64,000 bases of DNA from Daedaleopsis sinensis (GCA_033807695.1 CM066308.1:3410001-3474000), one strand, 5' to 3'. Numbered from the stretch's first letter, positions 36,748 to 51,000 are shown. A program made the numbers and translations. The notes: generated by a model from the sequence alone, not told the origin.

Positions 36748-37189
36748 GGCTGGTGCGATATGAGTCTGGGGTAATCAGAGGAGTCGTGAGCGTGAGATAG
36801 TCGTGAATGTCGTCTGAGAGGGCGCGAGCGACCAGGAAGAGAACGGTCGTGTACGCGTAGAGGTCTGCCGGAGCGAGCGAGTAAGCCGTGGCCTCCGACA
36901 GCGGGCGAGAGACTGGAGTAGAGGCTCGGGCAGCGGAGGCGGCGTCGCAGTAAATGGCAAGTGCGGACGATGGAGCGCAATACCCGCGTCCCTGGATTGG
37001 CCAGCCCGGCAGTTGCCGGCAGGAGAAACCCACGCGCCGGGTTTTCCGCCTAGCGTAAAGTTTCGAGCACTCGGCCACAAATCAGTGTCAAGAGTGCCCC
37101 CTCCGCTGCTCATGCTTGTCATCTCTCTTCTACTATCTTCTTGCTCGTACACAAACCACAGGAAACGACACCGCTGAACTCCCCAAGAT
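36748..37189. promoter_or_regulatory. Divergent promoter region (membrane protein / DHR2-like)
   Basis: A 442-bp gap between two divergent start codons. No TATA box is obvious. It presumably contains both promoters. Confidence 0.4.
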
Positions 37190-39978
37190 ATGGGCAAAAT
37201 TCGTGCACTCAAAGGCATATCGAACACCTTTCAGAAGAAACCTTCCCCTCATCATGTTCGCAAGCGCGAGCATTCCTGGGTTGACGTCGACGACGACGAT
37301 CTCGAGGTCAAATCCAACAGAAAGCCCTCTTCGTCTGGATCCAGCCATGGCCCCCGTAAGAAGCCTCGTCTACACACCTCCACCAACCCTTCCCAGGGCA
37401 AGGACTCGATACAAAAGCAACGCAAACAACTCCCTATATATACCGGTTCGTACCAGTCCCTGCACTGCGACCATAATGATATTCACCGACATCTCTATAT
37501 GTGCACAGGAAAGGACGGCGTGATCGATGTTATCCGCGAGAACGATGTTACTGTTCTCATTGGCGAAACTGGTTCAGGGAAAACCACTCGTACGTTTATC
37601 TTAACGTCTAACAGACTTTCGTCTATTCCCTATCATTTTTCGTCCCTCTGAATTGACAATGCCCCTTGGACAGAGGTCCCCCAGTATCTCCTTGAAGCTG
37701 GCTTTGCCCGTTCCGGCATGATCGCTGTTACTCAACCACGTAAGGTCGCCGCGACATCACTCGCATCCCGCGTCTCGGCCGAGCAGCAGTCTCGTATAGG
37801 AGCTGTCGTTGGTTATTCCGTTCGTTTTGACGAGGCGTCTTCCAGCGAGACACGCATCAAGTATCTCACGGACGGTATGATCGTCCGTGAGATGCTCGGA
37901 GACCCACTCCTCTCCAAGTACAGCGTGGTCATAGTCGACGAAGCCCACGAACGTACCCTGAGGACTGACCTCCTCATTGCCAATCTCAAGACCATTCTAC
38001 AGGCTCGCAATGGGCCCCCGTCCGAGGGCAAGGGGAAGGGGAAGGGGAAGGCGCGAGAATCGAAACGAAATCCGCTGAAGGTCGTTATCATGAGTGCAAC
38101 ACTCGAAGCCGAGAAATTCAGCAAATTCTACAACGGGTACGCACTTGCAGTTTACCGCATCGAACTTATCTGGCTGGTCGATTGATTAACGGCCGCTGGA
38201 CCCATAGCGCGAAGGTCGTGTACGTAAAAGGCCGCCAGCATCCGGTGACGATATATCACACCTCGACTAGTCAGCCTGATTATGTAGATGCGGCTCTACG
38301 GACTTTCTTTCAAGTACACACAGACCAGACCACAGGGGACGTACTTATCTTCCTTCCCGGCCAGGAGGACATCGAGAGCCTCGAAAAGTCCATCCAACTC
38401 TATGCTGATCAGCTACCAAAGAATGCTCCCGGGGTATGTCATTCGAACTACAAATGGACTGAATGTTGACTCACGTCGTACGCGTCATGAAGGTCGTCGT
38501 TTGTCCACTGTATGCGTCGCTTCCTCCTGCTCAGCAAGCAAAAATATTTGCCGCGACGCCTGGAGGTATGCGCAAATGCATCCTCGCGACCAATATCGCC
38601 GAGACGTCTATCACCATCCCTGGTGTCAAGTACGTGATTGACACCGGTAAATGCAAAGAAAAGCGATTCGTCGCCAGAAATACGGGCACAGGTGGGTAGA
38701 CCACATTCCAAGCCACAAGACGTACGTGCTAAAGGGAAGCAGGGTTCGATACCCTCCTAACAAGGGACATCACCCAGTCGTCCGCAGTCCAGCGTGCAGG
38801 TCGTGCGGGACGTGAGGTAATGCCGCACACACCATATCCCCATCCTGCCAGCCTGTCTCACCTTCGCCATAGGGCAAAGGCTATTGTTTCAGGCTGTACA
38901 CCGAAGAGTCGTTCCAGAAGATGCCAGCAACGGCCGAGCCTGAGATCAAGCGCGTCCCGTTGACCTCGAGCATGCTCCAACTCAAATGTCTCAATCAGGA
39001 CCTCGAGGAGTTGGACTTCATGGACAAGCCCGACGCGGAGAGCATCGTCGCCGCGCTCAAAACGCTCTTCCTCCTGGGCGCGCTCGACAACAAAAAAGCG
39101 CTCACCCCGCTCGGCCGGCGCATGGCCGCGTTCCCGCTCGAGCCCCCACTCGCGCGCGCGCTGCTCGCCGCGGCTGACCTCGGGTGCCCCGCGGAGGTGC
39201 TCACGATCGTCTCGGTGCTATCCGCATCGAGCCCGCTCTTCGTGGACACGCACGACGCGCGCGAGGACGCGGCGGACGCGCGCAAGAAGCTGCGCCACGG
39301 CGCAGGCGACCACCTCACCGTGCTCAACGCCGTGCGCGCGTACGATGACGTGTGCCGCGGCGAGAGCAAGGGCGGCCGCCGCGAGTGGTGCCGCCGCATG
39401 TTCGTGAACGAGCGCTGCCTGCTCGAGGCGGCGAACATCCGCGCGCAGCTGCGCGAGACGTGCGCGCGGCTGGGCGTCGACTGCAAGGCGAGCGCGGGCG
39501 AGGGGCGGGACGGGTGCGAGGGCCCGGTGCTCCGCGCGCTGGTCGCGGGCCTTGTGCAGAACACGGCGTTTCTGCAGCCGGACGGGTCGTACAAGCAGGT
39601 CATGGGGCCGTCGGTGAGTCTCCTGTTCGCTCTCTCCGCGGGCCGCTTCTTGGCTTCTTTGCGGGGTGGGATGTAAGGTGGGACGGATTGCTAATCGCCT
39701 TTGCGTGGTTCTCGCGACCGCCCCCGCTCGCTGGGACGCGCTGCTGCAGATTGTGAAAATCCACCCGAGCTCGGCCCTCGCGGACAAGAAGGTGCCGGCG
39801 ATCATCTACGACGAGCTGGTGCGTGTTTGCGCTGTGGGTTGGACGTCGTGTGTGCGCGTGCTGAGCGGACGGGGTCTTTGGCTAGGTGTACACGTCGCAT
39901 ATCTACGCACGCGGCGTGTCGGCGGTCCCGAGGAGCTTCATCGCGGAGGTTCCGGTGCTCATGAAGCGGGCGGCGTAG
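37190..39978 (+). CDS. DHR2: DEAH-box RNA helicase, DHR2/DHX33-like
   Basis: DEAH/RHA-family ATP-dependent RNA helicase, probably nucleolar and acting in 18S rRNA maturation if it is the Dhr2 orthologue. The start is [17 protein letters not shown]. The first intron (37446-37508) joins LPIYTG to KDGVIDVI. Motif [10 protein letters not shown] is followed by an intron, then [11 protein letters not shown], motif Ia [10 protein letters not shown], motif [13 protein letters not shown] and motif [13 protein letters not shown] Lys/Gly run (KGKGKGKAR) interrupts this region. Later blocks are [33 protein letters not shown] and motif [11 protein letters not shown] (across an intron). The ratchet/OB region follows, and the final exons read [18 protein letters not shown] and end MKRAA. 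It is about 780 aa, usual for Dhr2. The last three exons are split by introns at about 39614 and 39820. Confidence 0.85.
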
Positions 39979-42337
39979 GCCACGACAGCGTCCGAGTCGC
40001 CGCGCTTCCGGTGCGGATGTCCGCCTTGGGCTTCCCCAGCATCGACATATGGGTTGATGCATCGTTCTTCGGGTGATAGCGCTGCGTTACTCGCGTGCAT
40101 CTGGTTTGGTGGCGCGCGAAGGGGGTTTCTTGGGTCGGGAGGTTGCATATGTGCTGCCGGGGTGCGTGCTGTCTGCTGATCACGATGCTGCTGTGCTGTC
40201 TAGATTGTCTTGCTCGTCGCTGTTTTCGCTGCTCTGGGGCCCTTGGAGGGGCATGCTACTAATGACGCTATGATACTTATGGCGCGATCCTCTGACAGGC
40301 GCGTCTCCCTCCCCGCCCTCGACCGAGCTCGGATCGCTTTTAGTCCTACTTATGCCGGTAAGTGTTCAACGTTCAACGTTCAGACATCGTCTGTCGTAAG
40401 TTGGACCCCAAGCGTGTTCTCGCTTGCATGACTCCGTTCACAAGTATCTGCGGCGTGCGTATACATGCATCTTTCTGGCCCTATGCCCTTGTCATGTTCC
40501 CATTAATGGGAACTTCGCCAGGGTGCGACGCAGGGTCGTAGCAATATGTATGGACGGGGAGGTCTTCAGAGCTGCATGTACCCGAGATCGTACGACTCGG
40601 TCTACGACGGATTCTCGATGGCGCAACAGTGCCGCACGTCGACGTACCAAATGATATATTATGGTGGACAATATGGGAGAAATCTTGCACGGATGCTCGA
40701 CCATATTTTTTGCATGAGGAGGTCTACACGGGGACCATTAAGACTGTGAGCATAGCAAACTCGAGCGCACACAAAGCTGCGATGGCAGAAACACCCGGGC
40801 ATGTACAGGTACCGGGTAGTACTGCTTGTGTGTCGCGTCGCCGCCCCGTGCCATTGTCAATGTGTATGAGTCCTCTGTCCCCGACGGGCCCGGGAAAGCC
40901 TGGGAGTTGCGCGCTTGTTTATCCTGACAAGTCGGAGATTATCGATCACTGGCCACAGCGGGCACAACGGACCAGCTGTAGATAAACGTGGTAGAAGCTG
41001 ACAGAACATGCTAAAGCCGAACGTACGCCCGGATACACGATGTGTTATTTAGCAAACTTGCAATTGATTCTGCACTGGCATTTGATACGACGTACCTCGC
41101 ATGGTACTACGGGTTGCAGTGGCAGTGTGGGTCCATGTGTCGATTTCCAGCGATTTCCGTGAATGTTTCAAGCACAGCTTCGGTCAATTGAGAGTGAACT
41201 CATCAACCGAAGATTTTGAAGGTCGGAGCGCATAGTACGATGCTACGGGGGATAAATAAATATTATCTGACACCATTAACGATGAGAGTCTCAACAATGC
41301 GGGAGAAGAGTCAAGCAGTGGAGACAGATGTCTTGACTCTTGAATAGTCGCCAGAGTCACTAGTGGCTACAACGGCGATCGAAGAGGAGTCAGGACTCAG
41401 AGAAGGTCATGCATATGACCAGTCATGCCAAGCGTACCGCGGCCGGCGCGCTTGCATCACCTGCGGCCGGCATTGACGTATACGCAAGCGCACGGGCAGT
41501 CACTAATCAGCGTGTATTACCAGGTATTACCCAGGCGTACGCCGCATACGCGCGACATTATGCCGTTGCAAATTCAATTCCTGGACTGTCGATAGCCCTT
41601 CATAGCGCAGTATAAGGTTACCAACAATACGACGTCTAGAAGGTGGGAGAACGTGCGTAGATACAAACCGAGTCATGCCGCTGCCGTGCGGTTGCGCGTC
41701 CTAGATGGGGATCACTGCCTGGTCCCCTGTAGCAAGGTAGAGTCGATGGTATTCTAGGATTAATGCTCCTAGAAGCACAGTTCTAGCAATATTTGTTCAA
41801 CCGTGTTCAACCCAGATGGCGAAATAGCCGTGAGAGTTATGGCGCCGGGCAGCATGGTGAGTGACCGATCGATCTGATGGCTGAGGTGGTTAGAATGTAA
41901 TGAAGTAAGTAAGAGTAAGTAAGCGTTTGTAGGAGAAGGCCACGAAAGCAGGAAGTTCAAGTTGGGATGGTGTTGTGGGCGTCAGGGACCGATCGATTGT
42001 CCGCGTTAAGGCGGAAGATCTCGATATGACGGGCCGTGAGGGAGTCCACGTAAGGCGTTCTCGTCAGCGGAGCGTGGGGGATTCCTGCCTGGTGCATGTG
42101 CACGTCTCTTGTTCGACGAGAGACGGCCGGATTGAGTACACGGGGGACTCTCAGGAGTTCCGGGGGCGGAGAGGGAGCTGAGGGAAGAGAGGAGGACGGG
42201 AGAACGGCCGGACGTGAGGTTTCTGAGGACGAGTGAAAGGGCCGAAGCGCGCGCTGCGTATGGACGTTTATATAACAGCAATTTCCCGGCCTTGCCTGTC
42301 CCGACTTGCCCTCTCCGCATCCCCTCCAGGCCCCTGT
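39979..42337. other. 2.4-kb intergenic region
   Basis: No gene recognised; short frames here lack coding character. It contains a perfect 18-bp palindrome at 40496-40513 and, at the right end, the ABC transporter promoter. A TTTATATAAC stretch at about 42267 is a second possible TATA site. Confidence 0.45.
40496..40513. repeat. Perfect 18-bp palindrome
   Basis: GTTCCCATTAATGGGAAC reads the same on both strands. It could be a dimeric transcription-factor site or simply chance; no neighbouring gene tells which. Confidence 0.6.
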
Positions 42338-42345
42338 CTATATAG
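42338..42345 (+). promoter_or_regulatory. TATA box of the ABC transporter gene
   Basis: CTATATAG about 65 bp upstream of the start codon, followed by a CT-rich leader (TCTCTCTCTCTCG) directly before the ATG. Confidence 0.5.
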
Positions 42346-42407
42346 CCCTCCCCCATCCTCCCCAGGGGCGCGTCTTCGCGGTCTCTCTCTCTCGTTCTCT
42401 CTCTACC

Positions 42408-45400
42408 ATGGCGGCCAACTCGCCCGATCTCTCAACTACCAACGAGAAAGCCCCTCCTCCCACAACCGCCCCCGCCAAGAAGGGGTTCTTCTCCCGCAAG
42501 CAGGCAAAGTCCCCCGAACCCGTTGACGATGAAAAGCCCAAGCAGACCGTCGTCGACGGTGCTCCGTCTACTGCTAAGGCCGTCACCCCCGTCTCCTTTG
42601 CGTCCCTATTCAGGTTTGTCCTGCACCACCCTCCCCGTCGCTCACCTTCCTCTTCTCTGATTCCCGTGCTTCTCTTCTTCTCCAGGTTCTCGACCAGGGC
42701 GGAGCTCGCGATGGACTTCATTGGTGTCGTAGCTGCTGCCGGTGCCGGCGCGTCTCAGGTGTGTCTCGCCTTCTCGTCAGCTAACCCATCTAATATGTAT
42801 TCGTCCCTCCCCTAGCCGCTTATGTCCTTGCTGTTTAGTCGTCTGACCCAAGACTTCATCTCGTTCGGCATTACACTCCAGACCATTCAACAAACCACCG
42901 ATCCTACCGCCCTTGCGAATGCAGAATCAAAGCTACCGGCCGCCGCCGCCGCTTTCAAGCGTTCCGCGGCCTTGAACGCCTCATATCTCGTCTATATCGG
43001 TATGTCTTCTCCTATAGCAGCAGTCCGATCGCATACGCTGGCGGCCCGCTCAACATCTCTTCTCAGGTATTGCCATGTTCGTCTGCACGTACACCTACAT
43101 GGTCATCTGGGTGTACACCGGCGAAGTCAACGCGAAGCGTCTCCGTGAACGTTATCTTCGGGCTATCCTCCGTCAAGATATCGCGTACTTCGACAACGTC
43201 GGTGCAGGAGAGGTTGCAACTCGTATCCAGACTGACACCCGTATGTTTGCCCTATCAAAAACCATACACGCTGTCAAAAGCTCACACGTTCCACCGCTAG
43301 ATCTTGTACAGCAAGGCACTTCTGAGAAGGTAGCTCTCGTCGTCAACTTCCTTGCCGCATTCGTCACTGGTTTCGTGCTTGCGTACATTCGCTCGTGGCG
43401 TCTCGCTCTCGCTATGTCCACCATCCTGCCCTGCATCGGTATCACTGGTGGCGTCATGAACAAATTCATCTCCTCATATATGCAGACGTCCCTTCAGCAC
43501 GTTGCAGAAGGTGGCAGTCTCGCAGAGGAGGTCATCTCGACGGTCCGTACTGCTCAGGCGTTCGGCACTCAGCGCATTCTCTCCGACCTCTACGACACGC
43601 ATGTCAACAAGAGTCGTGACGTCGACATGAAAGCTGCGGTCTGGCATGGTGCTGGTCTATCCTGCTTCTTCTTCGTAATTTACGGAGGCTATGGGCTGGC
43701 TTTCAGCTTCGGTACTACACTCATTAATCGGGGTGAAGGTATGTTCTACGAATTTATCCTCGTTGGCACCCCAACTTACGTGTCAATCCACGCAGCTTCC
43801 CCTGGTCAAATTGTTAATGTTATATTCGCTATCCTAATTGGTTCATTCTCTCTTGCTCTCCTCGCCCCCGAGATGCAGGCAATCACCCAGGCTCGCGGCG
43901 CGGCGGCGAAACTCTACGAGACCATTGATCGGGTACCGACCATCGACTCGGCTTCTCCCGACGGTCTCAAGCCCGAGAAGTGCATTGGCCAGATCACCCT
44001 CGAGCACGTCGACTTCAACTACCCTTCCCGTCCCGGTGTCCAGATTGTCAAGGATCTTTCGCTCACCTTCCCTGCCGGAAAGACAGCTGCGCTCGTGGGT
44101 GCTTCCGGTTCGGGCAAGTCCACGGTCATCTCCCTGGTTGAGCGTTTCTACGACCCGCTCGCTGGATCTGTCAAGCTCGACGGTGTCGACGTCAGGGAGC
44201 TCAATGTCAAGTGGCTTCGCTCGCAGATCGGTCTTGTATCGCAGGAGCCTACTCTTTTCGCTACCACCATCAAAGGCAACGTCGCGCACGGTCTGATCGG
44301 CACGCCGCATGAGCACGCGTCCGATGAGGACAAGTTCAAACTCATCAAGGAAGCTTGCATCAAAGCAAACGCGGACGGATTCATTTCCAAACTCCCGCTC
44401 GGATACGAGACCATGGTCGGTGAGCGTGGTTTCCTGCTGTCCGGCGGTCAGAAGCAGCGCATTGCCATCGCTCGCGCCATCGTATCCGACCCGCGTATCC
44501 TGTTGCTCGACGAGGCCACCTCCGCGCTTGACACCCAGAGCGAGGGCGTCGTTCAGAACGCGCTCGACAAGGCTGCACACGGACGCACGACCATCACCAT
44601 CGCCCACCGTCTCTCTACCATCAAAGACGCGGACTGCATCTATGTCATGGGTAACGGTCTCGTCCTCGAATCCGGCACCCACGACGAGCTCCTCCGCGAT
44701 GAGAACGGTGCCTACGCGCGTCTCGTGCACGCACAGAAGCTTCGCGATGCCCGCGAGAAGCGCACGCTCGACTCTGACAGTGACACAGCCGCATCGGGCG
44801 AGAACGAGGAGGCCGTCGATATCGAGAAGGAGGCTGCTGACGAGGTTCCCCTCCAGCGCCAGAAGTCCGGACGGTCCCTTGCGAGCGAGATCCTCGAGCA
44901 GCGGCAGAAAGAGGAGGCGGAGAAGAAGCACGATTACTCTATGGTCTACCTCTTCAAGCGCCTCGGCAGGCTTAACCGCGATTCGTGGAAGATGTACCTG
45001 TTTGGTGCCATCGCTGCCATCGCGAACGGTGCGACCTACCCCTCATACGGCGTCATCTTCGCGAAAGGTATCAACACATTCTCGGAGCTCAACCCGCACG
45101 ACAGGCGCCGCGACGGTGACCGCAACGCGCTCTACTTCTTCATCATCGCCATCCTATCCATGTTCGCCGTTGGGTTCCAGAACTTCCTCTTCGCCCGGTC
45201 TGCGGCGGTGCTCACGGCCAAGTTGCGCTCGCTCTCGTTCCGGTCCATCCTCCGCCAGGACATCGAGTTCTTCGACAAGGACGAGAACAACACCGGTCAG
45301 CTCACGTCCACGCTCAGCGACAACCCGCAGAAGATCAACGGTCTCGCCGGTATCACCCTCGGTGCGATCATGCAGAGTATCGCGACGCTCGTCATCGGCT

Positions 45401-47018
45401 CCGTCGTTGGTCTCTCGATCAACTGGCAGGTCGGTCTCGTCGGTATCGCATGCACGCCCATCCTGGTCTCGACCGGTTACATTCGTCTCGTACGTAGTTT
45501 CGCTGGTACCTTCTCGCATCTCACTCACACCTATGCCCTCTTATAGCGTGTTGTCGTCCTCAAGGATCAGCAGAACAAGAAGGCGCACGAAGCATCCGCC
45601 CAGCTCGCGTGTGAGGCCGCCGGCTCGATTCGGACCGTCGCCTCCCTCATTCGCGAGGACGACTGCTGCAAGCTGTACAGCGACTCGCTCGAGGAGCCGC
45701 TCCGGCGGTCGAACCGCACCGCGCTCTGGTCGACCGCGATCTTCTCACTCTCGCAGGCGATGACTTTCTTCGTCATCGCGCTCGTCTTCTGGTACGGCTC
45801 GCGGCTCGTCGCAGACCTCGAGCGCACCACGTTCCAGTTCTTCGTCGGCCTGATGTGCACGACCTTCTCCGCGATCCAGGCTGGCAACGTCTTCTCGTTC
45901 GTGCCCGACATCTCGTCCGCGAAGGGCTCTGCGGCGGACATCATCGCGCTCATGGACTCGATGCCCGAGATCGACGCCGAGTCGACCGAGGGCGACGTGC
46001 CGCGCAACGTGCAGGGCCGCATCCGCTTCGAGAACGTGCACTTCCGCTACCCGACGCGCGCCGGCGTGCGCGTGCTCCGCGACCTCAACCTCACGGTCGA
46101 GCCCGGCACCTACGTCGCGCTCGTTGGTGCCAGTGGCTGTGGCAAGAGCACGACGATCCAGCTGATCGAACGGTTCTACGACCCCCTTGCTGGCGCTGTT
46201 TACGTGAGTCGTCCCGCTCCGCCTTGATAGGTACTCAAGGCTAACGTGTTGCTATCTTTTCTCTTTCAGCTCGATGACCACCCCATTACCAAGTTCAACG
46301 TCGCGGAGTATCGGAAAAACATCGCGCTGGTGTCCCAGGAGCCGGTAAGTCGTTGTGGTCTGCGTCGCATACGCGGTTTAGGAAGCTGACGATCGTGTGT
46401 CTAGACGCTGTACGCCGGTACCGTCCGCTTCAACATCTTGCTGGGTGCGACCAAGCCTAGGGAAGAGGTCACGCAGGAGGAGATCGAGGCTGCTTGTCGC
46501 AACGCGAACATTCTCGAATTCATCCAGTCTCTCCCCGAGTGAGTCTTGTTGCGCGTCACAGTGCCCACCAATCACTGACTCCTTCTTCCCTCTTTAGCGG
46601 CTTCGACACGCAGGTCGGTGGCAAGGGCTCCCAGCTTTCCGGTGGTCAGAAACGTAAGTATCGCGGTCCCTATCTGTCGATGTGTGCCCAGGATGTGTCG
46701 CTGACGTCGGCTTGTCTTGCAGAACGTATCGCTATCGCCCGTGCTCTTCTGCGGAACCCGAAGGTGCTCCTGCTCGACGAGGCCACCTCCGCGCTCGACT
46801 CCAACTCGGAGAAGGTCGTCCAGGAAGCGCTCGACCAGGCCGCCAAGGGCCGCACGACTATCGCGATCGCGCACCGGCTGTCGACGATCCAAAACGCGGA
46901 CTGCATCTACTTCATCAAGGACGGCGCGGTGTCCGAGGCGGGCACGCATGACCAGCTCCTATCGCTCAAGGGCGGCTACTACGAGTACGTGCAGCTGCAA
47001 GCCCTGAGCAGGAAGTAG
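42408..47018 (+). CDS. Full-size ABC transporter, ABCB (MDR/P-glycoprotein) type
   Basis: ATP-driven exporter in the plasma membrane or an internal membrane, with TMD1-NBD1-TMD2-NBD2 order, about 1330 aa. The start [16 protein letters not shown] opens a cytosolic Pro/Lys-rich segment. The first TM helices span introns at about 42614, 42759 and 43001. NBD1 has Walker [10 protein letters not shown] (about 44098), signature [11 protein letters not shown] (about 44434) and Walker [13 protein letters not shown] (about 44500). A charged linker ([18 protein letters not shown]) leads to TMD2. NBD2 has GASGCGKST (about 46124), QLSGGQK split by an intron from [10 protein letters not shown], and [17 protein letters not shown] 57-bp intron joins RGEA to [15 protein letters not shown]. 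Both nucleotide sites look intact. The substrate is unknown; STE6-like and multidrug pumps share this layout. Confidence 0.92.
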
Positions 47019-48001
47019 AGCCCCGCCCGCGCGGACTGTCTCTAGCTCGTGGTTTTCTATAGCTTATTTGAACGCGCTTCCGTCGCCGCCCCCGTCCTCG
47101 TTGCCGTAGCTAGATGCACATCCTCCCTCACGAGACCGCGCTGCCTTCGCCGGTGGCGCGGACGCTGTACGCTTAGTGTTCGTTTAATGTCCCGGTACTC
47201 CATGCACCGTGTTCCCGCATCCGCAGATATCGCACTCCTCTTCCCCCCTCTCCTCGTCTCATCCGGAACACCTGCATTGCCTGCATCTCCTCGCCCTACA
47301 CACATACACACTAGGCCCTGTCTCTTGCCCTCCCCGCTCGTCGTCACGACCCATCACGATATGGTCACTCACGATTCTGCTCAATTCGATCTCTTCACGG
47401 GCACTTTTGGGCTTCTCTGTCGTCTTCTCTTTTACCGCTGTCGTATATCCTTTCCGCCCGGCGTACGCTTACTCTTTAATTACGGGCTCCGTGCGCGCAG
47501 CCATCGCGACGCCGCCCGCGTTCGCCGTGCCGCTTATGCTCCCCTGGGCCCCTCCGCCCCCATCACCTTATCCCATAATCGCGACGTTGCGGAGTAGTAT
47601 ACCAGTAGCAATCAATATAGAGAAGTTGCAAACACAAAATGTAGCGGAGAAGTGCTGTTGCGCGTTCAGTTTGCCATACATGCATGTGAACTGTGCAGGC
47701 TGCCGGGGAATGGTCGTACTTAGTCTCTCCTAGGTAGACGATGAATCGATGAGGACCGTACTGTCCTTCAACCACTCTGACAACTTATAAGAAACCGCTC
47801 ATGCCTAGTAATCTGCTATCGAAACAACAGCTATAGGTTATTTTTTCCGCGTCGTCAAGGAGAAATGGTACCATGAGTTCCAGGACAAGTCTGCGACAGA
47901 CCAGCTGTCACCAACCTCAGACCAACACAGATGGCTAACATTTACCGGAAAGAGTGAGCATCTCTCATCGCAAGGAGATTGCGTCTCGCACATGTACATC
48001 T
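47019..48001. other. Intergenic region between convergent genes
   Basis: About 1 kb with the 3' ends of the ABC transporter and BMS1. No other gene recognised. Confidence 0.5.
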
Positions 48002-51000
48002 TTACGTTTTCCTCCGCTTCCCGCCCCTGCCCCCGTTTTCCATCTCTGCCTCGCGCTTGCTCTTCATCCCTGCTTGGCGCATATACTCCTTCCTCTTCTC
48101 CTTGTCCTTCTCCCCCTTCACCGCCTCCTCCTTCTCGACCTTCTTCCGGTGCGCCGCCCTCTTCTCCTCCTTCTTCCCCTTCCGCCGCGCTACCTGGTCC
48201 TTGCGCAGCGCCCGCACCTGCTGCAGCAGCGCGACCGCCCGCTTCTCCTCCGGCTCCATGACCACCGCCCGCTTCTGCACGTACGTCGCTCGGTGCTGCG
48301 CCTTCATCAGCTTCGGCTTCGACGCGTACGGCAAGGCCGCCTGCAGCTTCTTCGGGACCTTGAGCGTGTTGAACCGCCGCGCCGGCCGCTCGACCTTCTT
48401 GTACGTCGAGTTCACGTCCGAAGGGGTCTTGAGGCCTTGCTCGCGCCGCACTTGGCCCGTCAGCCGCATCCCCTCCCAGTGCTGCTTGTCGGACAGGAGC
48501 AGTGAGGTCACTGGGTTGTAGAACTTGCGCGGCTGGATTGAGTACCACGCCCGGAGGAACACGATGTCTGCGGTTGATGGTCAGTGTCGCTCGTAGCGTA
48601 ACCTTCGTGACCACTACACATGTGGTGGGAGAGAGGAGAGGCGTGAAGCAGACGTACCGCTCATCAGTATCTTATCTTCGAATGCTGCCCTGAACGCGCC
48701 GTCGGGCTTCGGCAGCGCCTTCTTGATCTGGCCCCGGATGCCAGACACCGTCCGAATGTTCGCGCCCTCGAACTTGGCTACCTCGAGTGCCGAGCTGAAC
48801 ATGTCCTTGATGAATGCCGTGTTCTTGAAGATCTTGTACGGCACGCCTGTCAACTTCAGCTTCTTGACGATCTTCGTCGACCGGTCTATGTCCAGTACCA
48901 CACCCGTCGCGCTGATTCGAAAACCCGGACTTTCCCGATTTAGGGCGTTGAATGCACAGAATCCTGTGTTGGGTAACGCGGCTGGCCCGTAGAATGTCGC
49001 GTAACAGTGCATGTGTTCCGGTGTGTACTTGAGCATGCGCATGCGAATCGAGTGGTCGTCGAGCGAGTAGATGGGCACTGTCTGGAAGCGCCTCCATCCG
49101 AGGGACAGGATAAGGGGGTCGTTCGTCTTCAAGGTCTTCGCAAACCACCTGTGCCGCTTCAGGCGTACTTGCACATAGCCGAAGCGCTCCTCTGCTGGAA
49201 GTATCCCCCCGACGACGATCGGGTAAGTGGGATCGAAATTCTCGACCATTTCCGCGGGCACGTCTGTCAACTCGAGCCGAACGTAGGTGCCTGGGCGGTA
49301 GCCCTCGAGGAGCGCGCGGGCCTCGGGATCGAGGACACCTTCGAACTCGGCACGATTGACCTGCAGTTGTCGGGCCATCGCTTCCTTCGCCTCGGTGTAG
49401 AAATCGATCTTGGAAGCGTCGGGCTCGTCGTACTGTTCGTCGAACTTGCGCTTGAGTTCGGCCTTCTTTGCGGCAAGTGCGGCGGCGTCCTTGTTCAGAG
49501 AAGCATTCCCGTCGCCGTCTTCGTCACTCCCGTCCTCAGCCTCGGCCTCGATACCCTCATCATCTCCGGCTTGTGAACCCTCGTCTCCTTCCATGTCCTC
49601 GTAAGGCTCGCCGTTCGAGTCCACACCTTCCTTGGGTTGTGGGGCGCCTGTGATGAAGAGATTACGTATGGAGTCCAGCATCTCCTCGTCCTCCCACTCC
49701 TTCAAATCATCCGCATGAACAGGCTCTTTGGTCCGATCTAGATCTTCTTCTATCTTCGCGGGGGTGTTGCTCGTTTTGATCGTGAAGAAATCGTCATCAT
49801 CCATACTTGGGGCACCGGAGGATGATCTGATCCCGGAGCCTCCTTGAGTGAGTATGGCCTCGGGAGAGACAGTCGAGTTGTAGATGAGCTTCGTCCAATC
49901 TCTTCGCTTGCGGGTCCTTGATGTCTCCTCGAAAGCAGCCTGGGCCCTCTCGCTGAGGTTCTTCTTCCACTGCGGAACATCCGCATCGTCCTCGTCGGGG
50001 ACGTCCTCATCACTCGCGACGTCCAATGCTTCGTCCCCATCAAAGCGCACATACCGTCGAGAGGGTCCAGGATCACCATCGTCGTCCCCGCCCAGATCTG
50101 AGTCACTGTCCGCATAGTCCACATCTCCGCGCTTCCCACCCGATGAAGATAAGCCCTGGATTGATCGTCGTACCGTCCGTGGGGCGGAGCGACCGCGGTC
50201 GCCCCCATCAACGTCCGCATCCTCTTGGAAGTCAGAACCGTCGACTGAGACATCGTCGTCGGAACCAAGTCCTTCTTCATCCTCGCTCCCATCTTCTTCG
50301 TCTTCGTCCTCGTCATCTCCCTCGCTGTCCACCTCTTCTGACCCAGATTGCTCAGAGTCAGACGGTAACCTGCTAGGTCCCGCTTCTGCTTGGACGGAGA
50401 GCGGACGCGCTGACGAGCCGAAAAGCCTAATCTGACTCTTGGCTACGACATCTTCGAGTGTGGAGTTCACGTCTTGCAAGTCGAGGACCATCTGCTCTCC
50501 TTCCCCAGGATCTATCAACGATATGAGTAGACGCTCGCTATAACATAGAATATCTCACATACTCTCCATGCCACCCTTGGTGAAATTCCCAGGTACGTTG
50601 ATGTATACCGCGTCCTTGTCGTAGATGACGCCTCCAACGTCGCTCATGGGTGCATGAATAAGCAACTTCTTCTTCTCGCTCAGTTTCCGCCTTTTCTCTG
50701 ACTCGGCGTCGGGTAGCGGACACGGGTCGCCAAGGATCTGGACGCTCTTGACGTCGAAGTCACCCACTCCAGGTACGTGTACCTTCGTGCTTAACCGATA
50801 GTTGGTACCGCGCATGTAGCCATACAGTGTGACGGTGCGATCGCATTTGCCCTTGGAGGCGCGAACTTCTTCGCGTGGGGTAAGATCCTCGAAGCGGTCG
50901 ACAAGCATGTACGGGTGGGAGTTGCGGAACACAAGAGGACGGAACTTCATGACGGAGATGAAGCGGGAGAGGTTGAGGATTTCGGTGTCAGGATAGCGAC

